Counted from the stretch's first letter, positions 27,365 through 36,294 are shown. The stretch is 60,194 nt of DNA from Nodosilinea sp. LEGE 07298 (GCF_015207265.1 NZ_JADEXE010000005.1:1-60194); one strand, 5' to 3'. The notes: generated by a model from the sequence alone, not told the origin. Made by a program: numbers and translations.

Positions 27365-28918
27365 GTGGCAGAACTGGAGAACATTGAGCGCAGCCTGCGA
27401 GATCTGGCACCGGCTGACCTCTACGCAGCCCTTTGGGTTGACCCTTCTGCCCAGACCTTGAGCAAGGTATTTAATCACTTGCGCACGCTACAGCACGTGC
27501 TGATTGACTATGTGCCGCGAGATGTGTCTCAGCAGCCCCCTACCAGTCCACGGGTGCGCCACCGCTGGCACCAGGGCAGCCTGTTATTTACCGATTTAGC
27601 TGGGTTTACCCCCCTGTTTGCCGCCAATGCAGCGGCTGGGCGCGCCGGGGCCGAGGCTCTGCTGGCCATCATCAACGCCTACTTTGCCCAGATGGTAGAG
27701 CTGATTAGCAAGGCTGGCGGCAATCTGCTGGAGTTTACCGGCGATGCAATGCTGGTGCAGTTTTGCCACGAAGCCTATCAGTCTGACAATGGCGAGGCAG
27801 AAATGATCCAGGCTATTTATGCGGGACTGCGGATGCAGCGAGCCATGGCCAATTTTGCCCAGCTTGAAACGGCCCAAGGTCCACTATCATTACAGATGCG
27901 GCTGGGCATTCACCCTGGGCCATTTGTAGCCGCCGATATTGGCACCCCCATGCGCCGCGCCCACGTACTGCTGGGCCAAACGGTGCTAGTGGCCAAACAG
28001 ACCGAGGCAGCCGGGACTGTGGGCCGAGTCTGCCTCAGCCAAACGGGGTGCGATCGCTTGTCGGCCAGTTTGCGCCTGCGCCTGGAGCCGAATACCGCTG
28101 GTGGTAGCCTGGTGGTAGACGACCTCAGTCCTGAAACCCTGGGTGAATACGGCCTGACGCTAAACCGCCGCCGTGCGGCTAGCTCAATATTGTTTGACCG
28201 CAGCGTACCCGGCCTGATGCAGGAGATTGAGGCCAGCCTGCAGGCCCTTGAGCCCCTGGCCAGCTATCTACCGCGATCGGTACTGCAGCTGCTGGTCAAC
28301 ACTGCGGCGGCTCGCCGCATTCCGCCTGCGTTTCCGACGGCGGCAGTAGCCTTTGTCAACCTGATTGGCCTACCCGAGGCAGTAGACGCCGACTATCCCA
28401 ACGATACCGACAGCGTTGTCAGCTGTTTTTCCCACGCCTTTGCCCTGATCAACGGGGCGGTAGAACGGCAGCGCGGCATTTTGCAAAAGGTCACCTATCA
28501 CTCCATTGGCTCGGACCTACTGATTCACTTTGGTGTGCTCAATCCTGAGACTGACGCCCCCCTACGAGCAGCTGAGACCCTGTTGGCTATTCGCGATTTG
28601 GTGGCTCAATTGCGCCCCCCTACTCGCCAAGGCCAGCCATTGCCAATTACCTGTCGCATGGGCCTGACCTACGGCCAGGTCTTTGCCGCCGAAATTGGTG
28701 AACCCCGAGGGCGGCGAGAGTTTAACGTGCTGGGCGATACGGTCAACACCGCCGCACGATTGATGAGCTACGCCGCTCACAACCAAATCCTGCTGGATGC
28801 GGCAACCCATCAGGCGCTTGCTCTCGACGCTGCCTACGACTGCCGGTTCTTGGGGATGCTGGCACTGAAAGGTAAGGCTATTCCCCAAGCGATCTACAGT
28901 TTGGCCAGCCGCCCTTAA
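27365..28918 (+). CDS. Tandem-domain class III nucleotide cyclase with split active site
   Basis: A 517-residue soluble protein with two cyclase homology domains in one chain (about 70-215 and 322-470) joined by a helical linker. The first keeps both metal Asp (FTDLAGFT, Asp77; FTGDAMLV, Asp127), but its transition-state positions are Leu208 and Gln212. The second has Asn332 in place of the first metal Asp, but keeps the Asn/Arg pair (VLGDTVNTAARL, Asn461, Arg465) and a Lys375 near IGSD. One active site can thus be completed between domains, as in mammalian adenylyl cyclase C1-C2. Substrate (ATP or GTP) is uncertain. Start is the GTG at 27365. Confidence 0.85.
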   Translation: MAELENIERSLRDLAPADLYAALWVDPSAQTLSKVFNHLRTLQHVLIDYVPRDVSQQPPTSPRVRHRWHQGSLLFTDLAGFTPLFAANAAAGRAGAEALLAIINAYFAQMVELISKAGGNLLEFTGDAMLVQFCHEAYQSDNGEAEMIQAIYAGLRMQRAMANFAQLETAQGPLSLQMRLGIHPGPFVAADIGTPMRRAHVLLGQTVLVAKQTEAAGTVGRVCLSQTGCDRLSASLRLRLEPNTAGGSLVVDDLSPETLGEYGLTLNRRRAASSILFDRSVPGLMQEIEASLQALEPLASYLPRSVLQLLVNTAAARRIPPAFPTAAVAFVNLIGLPEAVDADYPNDTDSVVSCFSHAFALINGAVERQRGILQKVTYHSIGSDLLIHFGVLNPETDAPLRAAETLLAIRDLVAQLRPPTRQGQPLPITCRMGLTYGQVFAAEIGEPRGRREFNVLGDTVNTAARLMSYAAHNQILLDAATHQALALDAAYDCRFLGMLALKGKAIPQAIYSLASRP

Positions 28919-29028
28919 GATTGGGCCAATGGTGGGTCACTGGTTGGGAAGAGTGAGGTAGATGGCCTAACGCGCTACCATAGAGAACCTTGACCCTGTA
29001 CAGGCCGCGATCGCTGCGCCATTCTGCG

Positions 29029-29436
29029 ATGACTCTCCCCTCTAGCACTCAGCCTATTGATAAAGCCCAGCGCCAGGCCCTCGATGACCAACTCTCGAAG
29101 CGCTACATCGAGCTAGACCCCGGTGGCTACTTTTTAATTTATTTGGATGTAGAACAGGGGCTAATTTGCGCCAAGCACTTTGCCAACGTCATCAACGACA
29201 AAGGGCTTGCCTGCGACCCGGTTACAGGTAAACCTCTACCCGTACGAGGTACCGTAGAACGGGTGCCCACCCGTACCTACAGCGGACGCACCGCCAAAGA
29301 ACTCTGTATTGCCATTTTTGAAGACCCGGTTAACCCCTGCCCCATCACCTATCTAGACCATGCGGCCTACCTGGGGCGCGAGTTTGCTCGGGCCGAAGCC
29401 GCTCTCTCAGCAGGCGAACCCTATATTCAAGATTAA
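29029..29436 (+). CDS. DUF4346-family protein
   Basis: A protein of about 135 residues matching DUF4346, a family found mainly in cyanobacteria. Conserved blocks are KRYIELDPGGYFLIYLD, LICAKHFANVINDKGLACDP and YSGRTAKELCIAIFED, ending in LDHAAYLGREFARAE. The same domain occurs in some tetrahydromethanopterin-type dihydropteroate synthase fusions, but no catalytic role is proven. I prefer the ATG at 29029 over the one at 28990 because the intervening residues are not conserved-looking. Confidence 0.78.
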   Translation: MTLPSSTQPIDKAQRQALDDQLSKRYIELDPGGYFLIYLDVEQGLICAKHFANVINDKGLACDPVTGKPLPVRGTVERVPTRTYSGRTAKELCIAIFEDPVNPCPITYLDHAAYLGREFARAEAALSAGEPYIQD

Positions 29437-29666
29437 ACGCAAAGGGCAAGGCTGTAGAACCGAGTCCGCTGCGCGTCGTCAGCTCGCGCCAATAGTATGT
29501 CGCCTGAAAACAGGTCAGCCCAGAGTCGGGCTTAACGGCGACAAAATCAACTGACAGGGGACGTTACTAACCAAGCTTTGACCAGGTTGGGCCGTCAGCA
29601 AGCAGAGCGATCGCCTCTAGCTAAAGCTTTTGCACCAGCTTCATTAACTAACCCCTTGGCATCGAC

Positions 29667-30038
29667 TCAATGGACCCGAGAGGCCAACAGCTGTTCCTCT
29701 AGAGCAGCGATACGATTGTAAGCCGCCGTTAGCTGGGCTGTCAGTCGCTGAATCTGCACGTCTGGGGAGAAGGTAGTCTCTGTATTTTGGCGATCTAAGT
29801 CTAAATAACTGCTGTCTAGCAGAACATCTTTGTGCTCGCAGACACTGTCTAGCAGGCCAGGATTGTGTCGAGAAGACTTACCATAGGTGAAACGCCCGAA
29901 CCCAGCATCGTCGGGTGTAATGGCACAGGCCTGGGTCGCAATTAGCGCAGAAACCTGATCGTTAACCTGATCAATCATGTGATGCAGGGAGTCAATCTTG
30001 TTTGTCAAAAGAATGACTTGAGTTTGGATAGAGTCCAT
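29667..30038 (-). CDS. Hypothetical coiled-coil protein
   Basis: A 123-residue protein that I do not recognise. The N-terminus (MDSIQTQVILLTNKIDSLHH) and the C-terminus (RLTAQLTAAYNRIAALEEQL) show heptad spacing of Leu/Ile and are probably coiled coils flanking a polar middle (residues 45-90). No signal peptide or membrane helix is present. It stands alone between gaps on both sides, so its partners are unknown. It could be a small oligomeric regulator. Confidence 0.55.
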   Translation of the reverse strand: MDSIQTQVILLTNKIDSLHHMIDQVNDQVSALIATQACAITPDDAGFGRFTYGKSSRHNPGLLDSVCEHKDVLLDSSYLDLDRQNTETTFSPDVQIQRLTAQLTAAYNRIAALEEQLLASRVH

Positions 30039-30405
30039 GCGACGCTCTGGTTTTTAATTTTCCCCATCATCCTAGACTCCACTTTATGGATTACGGCGGG
30101 TCTCCTGAATCATTTAACCTTTATTAGCAAGGCTACGTACAGGAGCTAAAACCCCTGACGAGACTAACTTTCAGCCTGAAAAGCAGTGAAGATAGGGTTT
30201 GCTTTGTAAACTTATCACCCAGGCTTGTTACATGCTGACGTTAACCAACCAGGGCCTATTTAATAGCTCATTTCACTTAAGAAAAATTAGATGTTTAGCT
30301 CGAAATTCCGATGATTAGGTGGGCTCAAGCGAAGTCATCCTCTAGCTTTGGAGAAGCTAAATCAGCCTGGAGGATGCTGGGCCTGAGCCACTTTTGCTCC
30401 GCCTT
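30039..30405. other. Intergenic region, nothing recognised
   Basis: About 370 bp between the coiled-coil gene and the first DUF202 gene. It is AT-rich with no hairpin followed by a T-tract on either strand that I can support, and no RNA gene. Confidence 0.4.
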
Positions 30406-30807
30406 TCAGGAAATTAAAGGGCTGACTAAAATGCCGATAAAGGCAATCGCTCCCAGCCCGATCAAAACATAGGCCACCATCAGGGCCGGAGATCGCCGCG
30501 ATCGATAAACCAAATCGTTGCGCTGAATGCGCTGCAGCTGATGGTTGTGGTCGAGGGCGGCACCGAGCAGGGCAAACGTGCCCAGAGCCACAAATGACAG
30601 CCCTAAAACGCGAGACAGCGGCAACGGGTTAACGGTATTCCCCAGGGTTTGATAGATAGCTGCAACAATGCGCTCAATCCCAAAGCCAAACCCAATTAGC
30701 GCCAGCGAGGTACGAATCCAGGCCATCAGAGTGCGCTCTTCGGCAGCACGATTGCGCTCTTTGGCCAACTCGGTAGCCGGAGTTGGGCCTGGGTTAGACG
30801 TACTCAT
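30406..30807 (-). CDS. DUF202 (YidH-like) membrane protein, copy 1
   Basis: A 133-residue inner-membrane protein with three hydrophobic segments. The DUF202 signature is ELAKERNRAAEERTLMAWIR followed by TSLALIGFGFGIERIV (about 13-48). The family is widespread and of unknown function. A related protein faces it from 31098 and a third from 31888, so three paralogues lie within 1.5 kb. The N-terminal PTPATELA-like lead is short. Confidence 0.85.
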   Translation of the reverse strand: MSTSNPGPTPATELAKERNRAAEERTLMAWIRTSLALIGFGFGIERIVAAIYQTLGNTVNPLPLSRVLGLSFVALGTFALLGAALDHNHQLQRIQRNDLVYRSRRSPALMVAYVLIGLGAIAFIGILVSPLIS

Positions 30808-30917
30808 AGCAGCACCAGGTCACAGCAGCAACAGCCTCGATACAGCAGCCAAACCCTAACCAAAGTACCGTACTCTCAGATTAGGGACTCGCAAGAAAAT
30901 AAGGTACCTGCTGATCG

Positions 30918-30970
30918 GACTTCGACTTCGCTCAGCCCTCGATCACTGAAGGTTGATCGAAGTCGAAACC
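30918..30970. repeat. Imperfect inverted repeat (CTTCGACTTCG type)
   Basis: TTCGACTTCG at 30921-30930 pairs with CGAAGTCGAA at 30958-30967, and the inner CTCA.CC / GG.TGA extends the stem. The motif CTTCGACTTCGCTCAG resembles a dispersed hairpin repeat seen in many bacterial intergenic regions. Confidence 0.6.
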
Positions 30971-31097
30971 TGGCTATCTGGTACGCCATTAACCCGCAGA
31001 GCCCTTAGTTATCAGATTAGCTAAATTTTGCGCCCAGACAGCACTCAGCTGCTGCGACTGACTCACTAGCATTAATACAGGTTTAAGGCACTAGCCC

Positions 31098-31487
31098 ATG
31101 AGTGACATGCCACAGCCCCAGCTGGTAAATACCACCAACGAACTGGCCCGCGAACGTAACCGCGCTGCTGCCGAACGCACCCTCAATGCCTGGACCGGGA
31201 TTTGTCTGAGCCTGATCGGGTTTGGGGTCGCCTTTGATCAAATTGGCCGCAGCCTCAGGCGGCAGGCGACAGTGACCACGGCAACCCCAGCACTGGTTGG
31301 CATCGGATTTGTGGGGGTGGGGGTTTTGCTACTGGGGCTAGCGCTGGTTCAGCACCGGCTGGCCATGAGCGCCATTGAGCAGCAAAACTATGTGCTACTG
31401 CCGAGTCAGACCTTAAATCGTTGGGCGATGGTGACCGTTGTGCTGGCGGGAGTAGCGGGGCTAGGGGTCACTCTCCTGTGGCGGTAG
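31098..31487 (+). CDS. DUF202 membrane protein, copy 2
   Basis: A 129-residue protein with three hydrophobic segments and the signature ELARERNRAAAERTLNAWTG then LSLIGFGVAFDQIG. It is a diverged relative of copies 1 and 3, in the opposite orientation to them. The Trp-Gly replaces the Trp-Ile-Arg seen in copy 1. The gene ends 14 bp before the stop of copy 3, convergently. Confidence 0.85.
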   Translation: MSDMPQPQLVNTTNELARERNRAAAERTLNAWTGICLSLIGFGVAFDQIGRSLRRQATVTTATPALVGIGFVGVGVLLLGLALVQHRLAMSAIEQQNYVLLPSQTLNRWAMVTVVLAGVAGLGVTLLWR

Positions 31488-31501
31488 CGGCGGATGGGCC
31501 A

Positions 31502-31888
31502 TCACTGTAGCAGGTCTAGCCAGAGCCAGCCCAAGGCCACCACCCCGATCGCTAAAATCGCCAGGCCAGTCGCTTCAGCTAAAGACCACCGAGGTACATA
31601 TAGATAGCGAGGCGATCGCAAACGCGCCCTTTCCGCCTGGTAATCGGCTAGGGCAAAGACCAGGCACAACAATCCCAGCCCAACGTATACCAGGCTCAGA
31701 CCGTAGGCCCATGCATCGATATGGCGATCGCCAGGAGAGAGCGCTGCCAAGATTTGCTCCAGACCAACGCCAAGGCTGATCAAAGTCAGGCTACTGCGCA
31801 CAAAAGATAGCAGAGACCGATCGGCAGCCAGACGGTTGCGATCGCGGGCCAGTTCATCTTGAGCATTGGGCGGGTAGGGGCTCGGCAT
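31502..31888 (-). CDS. DUF202 membrane protein, copy 3
   Basis: From ATG 31888 this is 128 residues. It has the signature ELARDRNRLAADRSLLSFVR followed by SSLTLISLGVGLEQIL and two further hydrophobic segments. A start at 32020 would add 44 residues and overlap the LCP gene in another frame, which I consider unlikely. It lies 46 bp downstream of the LCP gene in the same direction and may be co-transcribed with it. Confidence 0.82.
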   Translation of the reverse strand: MPSPYPPNAQDELARDRNRLAADRSLLSFVRSSLTLISLGVGLEQILAALSPGDRHIDAWAYGLSLVYVGLGLLCLVFALADYQAERARLRSPRYLYVPRWSLAEATGLAILAIGVVALGWLWLDLLQ

Positions 31889-31934
31889 GGGGCAGGCCCA
31901 AAAACATGACGGGGGCAAGGACTGGGCCAAAGGG

Positions 31935-33389
31935 CTACTGAGGCGCAGCATCGAGGGGCTGACTCGTGCGCTTGGTCCAGTCTTGGCCCACTCGAATAGT
32001 AAGGTCAGAACCCAGGTCACCCGTTGACTCCGAGAGTGCCCGGCCCACCCCTAAAAGCGATTCCACCATATGGGCGCTATCGACATCGCCCTGCTGGGCC
32101 ACTACCTCAGTACGGGCTACAGTGCTGGGCCAATCGCCAATCAGGTAAACATTGCTAAATCCATTTTCGCGCAGGTAGCGAGCCACCGAGGCCGCCTGCT
32201 CAGGCCGACCAGAGGCATTTTGAACCGCGATCGCCAAATCGGTCACATAGCGATCCTGAGCATTGTCGGCGTAAAGGCCAACCTCCGCCGCCGCAAAGAA
32301 ATTTTGCATCACCGCTGCCGAGGCGTCCCAGTTGGGCAGCCAGTAGCTGGCGTTAAACTCTGCCGAGGTGCTAAACCGACCGGGCAGCATAACCATCTGC
32401 AGTTGGTCAGACTCAATTTCGAGGCCAAAGTTAGCGATCGCCAGCATTTCTTCCAGCGTGAGGTTGGTATCGACGTAGCGCTGCAGCACCCGAATAGCCT
32501 GGGGTAGTTTGGGAATAACCGTGGGATTGGTCAACCGCTCGCGCAATGCTTTAAGCAGCAGCTGCTGACGCTGCACCCGGCCAATATCGCCACTTTCTTT
32601 ACGGTAGCGAGCAAACTGCTCGGCCTGATCACCATTTAGGGTTTGCCAGCCAGGGTAGAGATCAATATAGAGTCCTTGGGTGCGATCGGTGTACTCCATC
32701 CGACTGGGTACATTGACCTCAATGCCTTCGACCAGATCAACCATTTCGCGAAAGGCCGCCGTATTGATGCGAACATAGCGATCGACCTGAATATTGCCCA
32801 GGTTGTAGCCCAGGGTCTGAGCGACCAGTTCGGGGCCTCCCAGCACGTTGGCCTGATTGATTTTATCCATGCCAAAGCCCGGTATCTGCACCCGAGTATC
32901 GCGGGGAATTGACATGACGTTGAGGGTACCGGCCTCAGCATCGACCCGCACTAGCAGCAGCGTGTCGGTGCGACCCGCAAATACCTCGTCCGAGGTGGGT
33001 TGGGCATCAGGGACTTCATCGATTCCCATCACCAGGATATTGACCGGCCGCGTTACCTGGTAGCGAAAGCCCGCCTGCCACAGATCGCCCAAGTTGGCAG
33101 CCTGGTTGGTACTACCACCTAGAAAGCCTGGCAGCGGCACCGATAGGGCGATCGCGGCCCCTACCATCGCTGAAACGGCTGCCGTACCGACAAATACACT
33201 ACCCCACAGCAAAGCGTTGAACGTTCGCCGGGCGGCGCTAGGTTGATGGCCGAGGTTTGTCGCGGCAACCACATGCTGCGACGGATAGCTAACTGAGACA
33301 ACCGGCTCAGCCTGCTCAACACTGGCAGATAGATCGGGACGGGTAGAGCTGTCTTGCTGAGACTCGACGTTTTGCGAAGGGGTTGTCAT
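31935..33389 (-). CDS. LytR-CpsA-Psr (LCP) family cell-wall ligase
   Basis: LCP proteins attach glycopolymers to peptidoglycan or the envelope from lipid carriers. The 484-residue product has a disordered N-terminus, one membrane helix (about 65-88), the LCP domain (about 115-280: VNILVMGIDEVPD, DTLLLVRVDAEAGTLNVMSI followed by PRDTRVQIPGFGMDKINQA) with the conserved Arg/Asp set, and a C-terminal LytR_C domain (about 383-470: VQNASGRPEQAASVARYLRE). It lies upstream of a DUF202 gene, divergent from manC across a 390-bp gap. Confidence 0.9.
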   Translation of the reverse strand: MTTPSQNVESQQDSSTRPDLSASVEQAEPVVSVSYPSQHVVAATNLGHQPSAARRTFNALLWGSVFVGTAAVSAMVGAAIALSVPLPGFLGGSTNQAANLGDLWQAGFRYQVTRPVNILVMGIDEVPDAQPTSDEVFAGRTDTLLLVRVDAEAGTLNVMSIPRDTRVQIPGFGMDKINQANVLGGPELVAQTLGYNLGNIQVDRYVRINTAAFREMVDLVEGIEVNVPSRMEYTDRTQGLYIDLYPGWQTLNGDQAEQFARYRKESGDIGRVQRQQLLLKALRERLTNPTVIPKLPQAIRVLQRYVDTNLTLEEMLAIANFGLEIESDQLQMVMLPGRFSTSAEFNASYWLPNWDASAAVMQNFFAAAEVGLYADNAQDRYVTDLAIAVQNASGRPEQAASVARYLRENGFSNVYLIGDWPSTVARTEVVAQQGDVDSAHMVESLLGVGRALSESTGDLGSDLTIRVGQDWTKRTSQPLDAAPQ

Positions 33390-33779
33390 GAATACCTACT
33401 TAAGCTGCTGCGACGCCCTACCAACATAGCCCCTGTTACGACATGCCACTGTAGCCTCAGCATGGGTTTTATCAAGCCAAAATAAGGCAGGTCAGGGTTA
33501 GACTGCACCGCCCTCACAAGCAGGTCCGGATCCGACTCTAAAACCCTGCTAAATCTTCGCAGCAGGTTGATGTGTTAATCAATATTAAGCGAATTGTGCC
33601 CTGAATTCTTCTACAAAGGGATAGGATTGAGCCACTTATGCAGGTGGATTTGATGGCAGCGATCGCGCCGAAGTGTCTCTGGGCCAGGGCTGAAGCCAGC
33701 GCTCAAGACTTTCCCAATGCCGTCTGTAGTCCGTCATAACTCCTTAATCTTTAAACGGCGTAGAAACAACGTAATTACT
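33390..33779. other. Divergent intergenic region
   Basis: About 390 bp between the LCP gene and manC. I see no RNA gene, strong hairpin or repeat. It should hold promoters for both genes, but no clear consensus boxes were found. Confidence 0.4.
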
Positions 33780-34838
33780 ATGGCTGCACTTATTCCTATT
33801 ATTTTGGCTGGGGGCAAAGGCGAGCGATTTTGGCCCGTTAGCCGACTGGCGCGCCCTAAACAGTTTTTGTGCCTAGACGGCAGCGATCGCAGCCTGCTGC
33901 AGGCCACCGCTGACCGCCTGCTACCCCTGTCTGAGGGTTGGGAGAATATGTGGGTGATTACCGCTGCCCACCTGGCCGATCGCGTGCGCGAGCAGTTGCC
34001 CGAACTGCCCGAGGCCAACCTGCTGATCGAACCCGTGGGGCGCGACACGGCCCCGGCGGTGGCCTGGGGCACCCTAGAAGTCGCCCAGCGCTACGGCGAC
34101 GATGCCCTGGTGGGCTTCTTTCCAGCCGACCACTGGATCGCCGATGAAAAGGCCTTTTGCCAGACCCTGCAAGCGGCCGCAGAGCTAGCGGGCCAAGGGG
34201 CGATCGCAACGCTGGGCATAGCCCCCACCTATCCGGCCACGGGCTATGGCTATATCGAGCAGGGCCAGGCCACCGGCACCTACGGCTCGCACAACGCCTA
34301 CACCGTCAGCCGCTTCACCGAAAAACCCGACGCCCCCACCGCTCAAACCTTTATCGATAGCGGTCGCTTCAGCTGGAACAGCGGCATGTTCGTCTTCCCG
34401 GCTGGCGTCATGATCGACGAACTCAAAACCCACGCCCCCGACCTGATGCAGGCGCTGATGGCCAAAGGGGTAGACGCTTACCCTGGGCTCGACAAGCTCA
34501 GCATTGACTATGCCGTTATGGAGCACACCGATCGCGCCCAGGTAATGCCCGTCACCTTTGACTGGGACGACCTGGGCGACTGGAACGCCGTCGAGCGCCT
34601 GCTGAAACAACCCGGCGATCAAAACGTGAATCTGGCTACCCACGTGGCCCTCGATACTACTGGCAGCATTGTCTACTCGGCTGACCCCGACGAGGTGGTC
34701 GTCACCATTGGCCTAGAGGACGTAGTGATTGTGCGCGACGGCAACGCCACCCTGATTGTGCGCAAAGACCGCACTCAGGACATCAAAGCCGCCGTCAAAC
34801 AACTCGGATCCGAAGACCGTTTTCAGCACCTGCTATAG
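33780..34838 (+). CDS. manC: Mannose-1-phosphate guanylyltransferase
   Basis: Makes GDP-mannose from mannose-1-phosphate and GTP for polysaccharides. From ATG 33780 it is 352 residues and ends after the nucleotidyltransferase and short left-handed helix region, so the phosphomannose isomerase domain of bifunctional ManC is absent. The signature LAGGKGERFWPVSR (about 9-22), VGRDTAPAVAWG and FTEKPDAPTAQTF are present, with FSWNSGMFVFPAGVM and FDWDDLGDWNAVERLL. An ATG at 33717 would add 21 residues without homology. The symbol is the family name and was not checked against databases. Confidence 0.88.
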   Translation: MAALIPIILAGGKGERFWPVSRLARPKQFLCLDGSDRSLLQATADRLLPLSEGWENMWVITAAHLADRVREQLPELPEANLLIEPVGRDTAPAVAWGTLEVAQRYGDDALVGFFPADHWIADEKAFCQTLQAAAELAGQGAIATLGIAPTYPATGYGYIEQGQATGTYGSHNAYTVSRFTEKPDAPTAQTFIDSGRFSWNSGMFVFPAGVMIDELKTHAPDLMQALMAKGVDAYPGLDKLSIDYAVMEHTDRAQVMPVTFDWDDLGDWNAVERLLKQPGDQNVNLATHVALDTTGSIVYSADPDEVVVTIGLEDVVIVRDGNATLIVRKDRTQDIKAAVKQLGSEDRFQHLL

Positions 34839-34857
34839 GCTGAATACAGTTTGCTAA

Positions 34858-34897
34858 CCGAGCCCCTTCGCTACGATGCTCACGCGGAGAGGCTCGG
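34858..34897 (+). terminator. Hairpin downstream of manC
   Basis: CCGAGCC (34858-34864) pairs with GGCTCGG (34891-34897), followed by CTTTAGG. A short stem with a 26-base loop, so only a weak candidate terminator. Confidence 0.4.
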
Positions 34898-35021
34898 CTT
34901 TAGGATCCTGGGCCTGTGCAGAATGTTCCAGGTTGGGCAGCGGTTGATATAATTTCGGGATCAGCCGTTTATACCTGCGCTATGCTGCGGATTCATTCGC
35001 GGTGTGCGGCAGCTTTGAGCC

Positions 35022-35861
35022 ATGCATCCAACCATTGACGACATTGACTTCCAGGCCCGCCAGGGGAGTGTAGCTGCCATCATTCAAATTTTGAATGAGC
35101 ACTTTGCGGAAGAAGGCATTCGCACCCGTGCTATTCAAGACAGCGGCATTCTTCAACTGTTGGTCGAAGCGCCCAGCGCCGATGCCCTACCCCGAGAGAC
35201 CGTGGTCGATCAGGTGCGCCACGTACTGGAGACGATTAGTCCCCGGGGCATTAGCCGAGTCAACATCAACAGCCGCATTGTGCAGGAGCAGCAGCTGCTG
35301 TGGCTCGACGAAATCAAGCGCGACCCCGAAAACAGCCTGCTGTGGTCAGAGCCAATTGTGCTCAAGCGGCCTAACCCAGTCGCTCGCCTGTGGCGCGATT
35401 TGCGTGCCCCCCGCCAGCGCAACCCCTTCTTAGATGATGTGTACAAGAAAAAGCCGACCTCAAGCAGCAGCGCCTTTTGGCGAGGGATCATTGGCGGTGC
35501 CAGTCTGGCCCTGCTGCTGCTGCTAGTGGGGTGGGCCACTAAAGACTGGCTGGGAGTTGATCTAAGGTTGGGCGCACAGAGCGATACGGCTAGCGAAACA
35601 GATGCGACCGCCGCCCCAGCCGCCCCAGCCGGACAAGACCCCTTCGTACTGGCGGTGCGCATTGCCCAACAGTCAGTAGAAGACGGGAAGACAGCTTCTA
35701 CCGCTGCCGAGTGGCTAGATTTAGCCGTGCGCTGGCAGCGGGCGGCCGATCTAATGGCCGAAGTGCCCCCCGAGGATGAGCGCTATCCGATCGCTCAAGA
35801 TCGGGTACAGACCTATTCTGCCAATAAGGCTATGGCCCTGACGGAAGCCGAAAAGTTTTAG
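35022..35861 (+). CDS. Conserved hypothetical single-pass membrane protein
   Basis: A 279-residue protein I do not recognise. The N-terminal 110 residues look soluble alpha/beta (DDIDFQARQGSVAAIIQILN, then a strand-rich region with VNINSRIVQEQQLLWLDEI). A single membrane helix lies near 156-176 (GIIGGASLALLLLLVGWA), followed by an Ala-rich linker and a C-terminal helical part (QSVEDGKTASTAAEWLDLAV). The topology suggests a cytoplasmic domain and an external helical tail. Homologues appear to be cyanobacterial by style, but this is a guess. Confidence 0.65.
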   Translation: MHPTIDDIDFQARQGSVAAIIQILNEHFAEEGIRTRAIQDSGILQLLVEAPSADALPRETVVDQVRHVLETISPRGISRVNINSRIVQEQQLLWLDEIKRDPENSLLWSEPIVLKRPNPVARLWRDLRAPRQRNPFLDDVYKKKPTSSSSAFWRGIIGGASLALLLLLVGWATKDWLGVDLRLGAQSDTASETDATAAPAAPAGQDPFVLAVRIAQQSVEDGKTASTAAEWLDLAVRWQRAADLMAEVPPEDERYPIAQDRVQTYSANKAMALTEAEKF

Positions 35862-36006
35862 GTTCTGAGATTTTTTGGGGTAGAACCGGGGCAATCGCCA
35901 GGCTCTATGCAAGAGCTAGCCAGGTCAATGTAAATAGCGCATAACACCGTAGCTGACGCCTGGGGAGATTTGTTATATCAGAGCTATAGAAGCTCTATGT
36001 ATTGCC

Positions 36007-36153
36007 ATGTCTACCTTAAAATCTTCGCAGGCTACCTCCGCCCCCTCTACCCCCGCTCGCAACGCCCTCGAAAACCGCGAAGACTTTAGCCTCTGGGCGG
36101 AAGCTGTCAAGCAGCAGATGCTAGAAGCCCTGCAAAAGCGTCAGCGCAGCTAG
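36007..36153 (+). CDS. Small ORF, 48 aa
   Basis: A 48-codon frame, ATG at 36007 to TAG at 36151-36153. The translation begins MSTLKSSQAT and ends AVKQQMLEALQKRQRS, with the middle ENREDFSLWAEAVKQ. The C-terminal half is a predicted amphipathic helix. Nothing else codes in this 430-bp interval. I cannot see homology, but the codon use is normal (GCC, CGC, CTG) and the helix is coherent, so it is plausibly real. It lies 25 bp from the MITE and points toward it. Confidence 0.5.
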   Translation: MSTLKSSQATSAPSTPARNALENREDFSLWAEAVKQQMLEALQKRQRS

Positions 36154-36177
36154 GGCATTATCAAACTTTCAGCCAAA

Positions 36178-36294
36178 AGATTAATGGTGTTGCTGAATTG
36201 AGGCATGAACTTTCGTAAGGACAAACGGCCGTTTGCCCTTACGAAAGGCGTTGAATTTTTGATGCATACCTGAGGTCAGCAACCCCAGATTAAT
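36178..36294. mobile_element. 101-bp MITE with 8-bp target duplication
   Basis: Imperfect inverted termini GGTGTTGCTGA (left) and TCAGCAACCCC (right) enclose a long hairpin centred on CAAACGG/CCGTTTG (around 36228). The full element is 36186-36286. It is flanked by a perfect 8-bp direct repeat AGATTAAT (36178-36185 and 36287-36294). The right copy contains the stop codon of the btuF-like gene. It has no coding capacity. 8-bp duplications occur with several insertion sequence families, including IS1595 and IS66, and the parent element is unknown. Confidence 0.7.
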
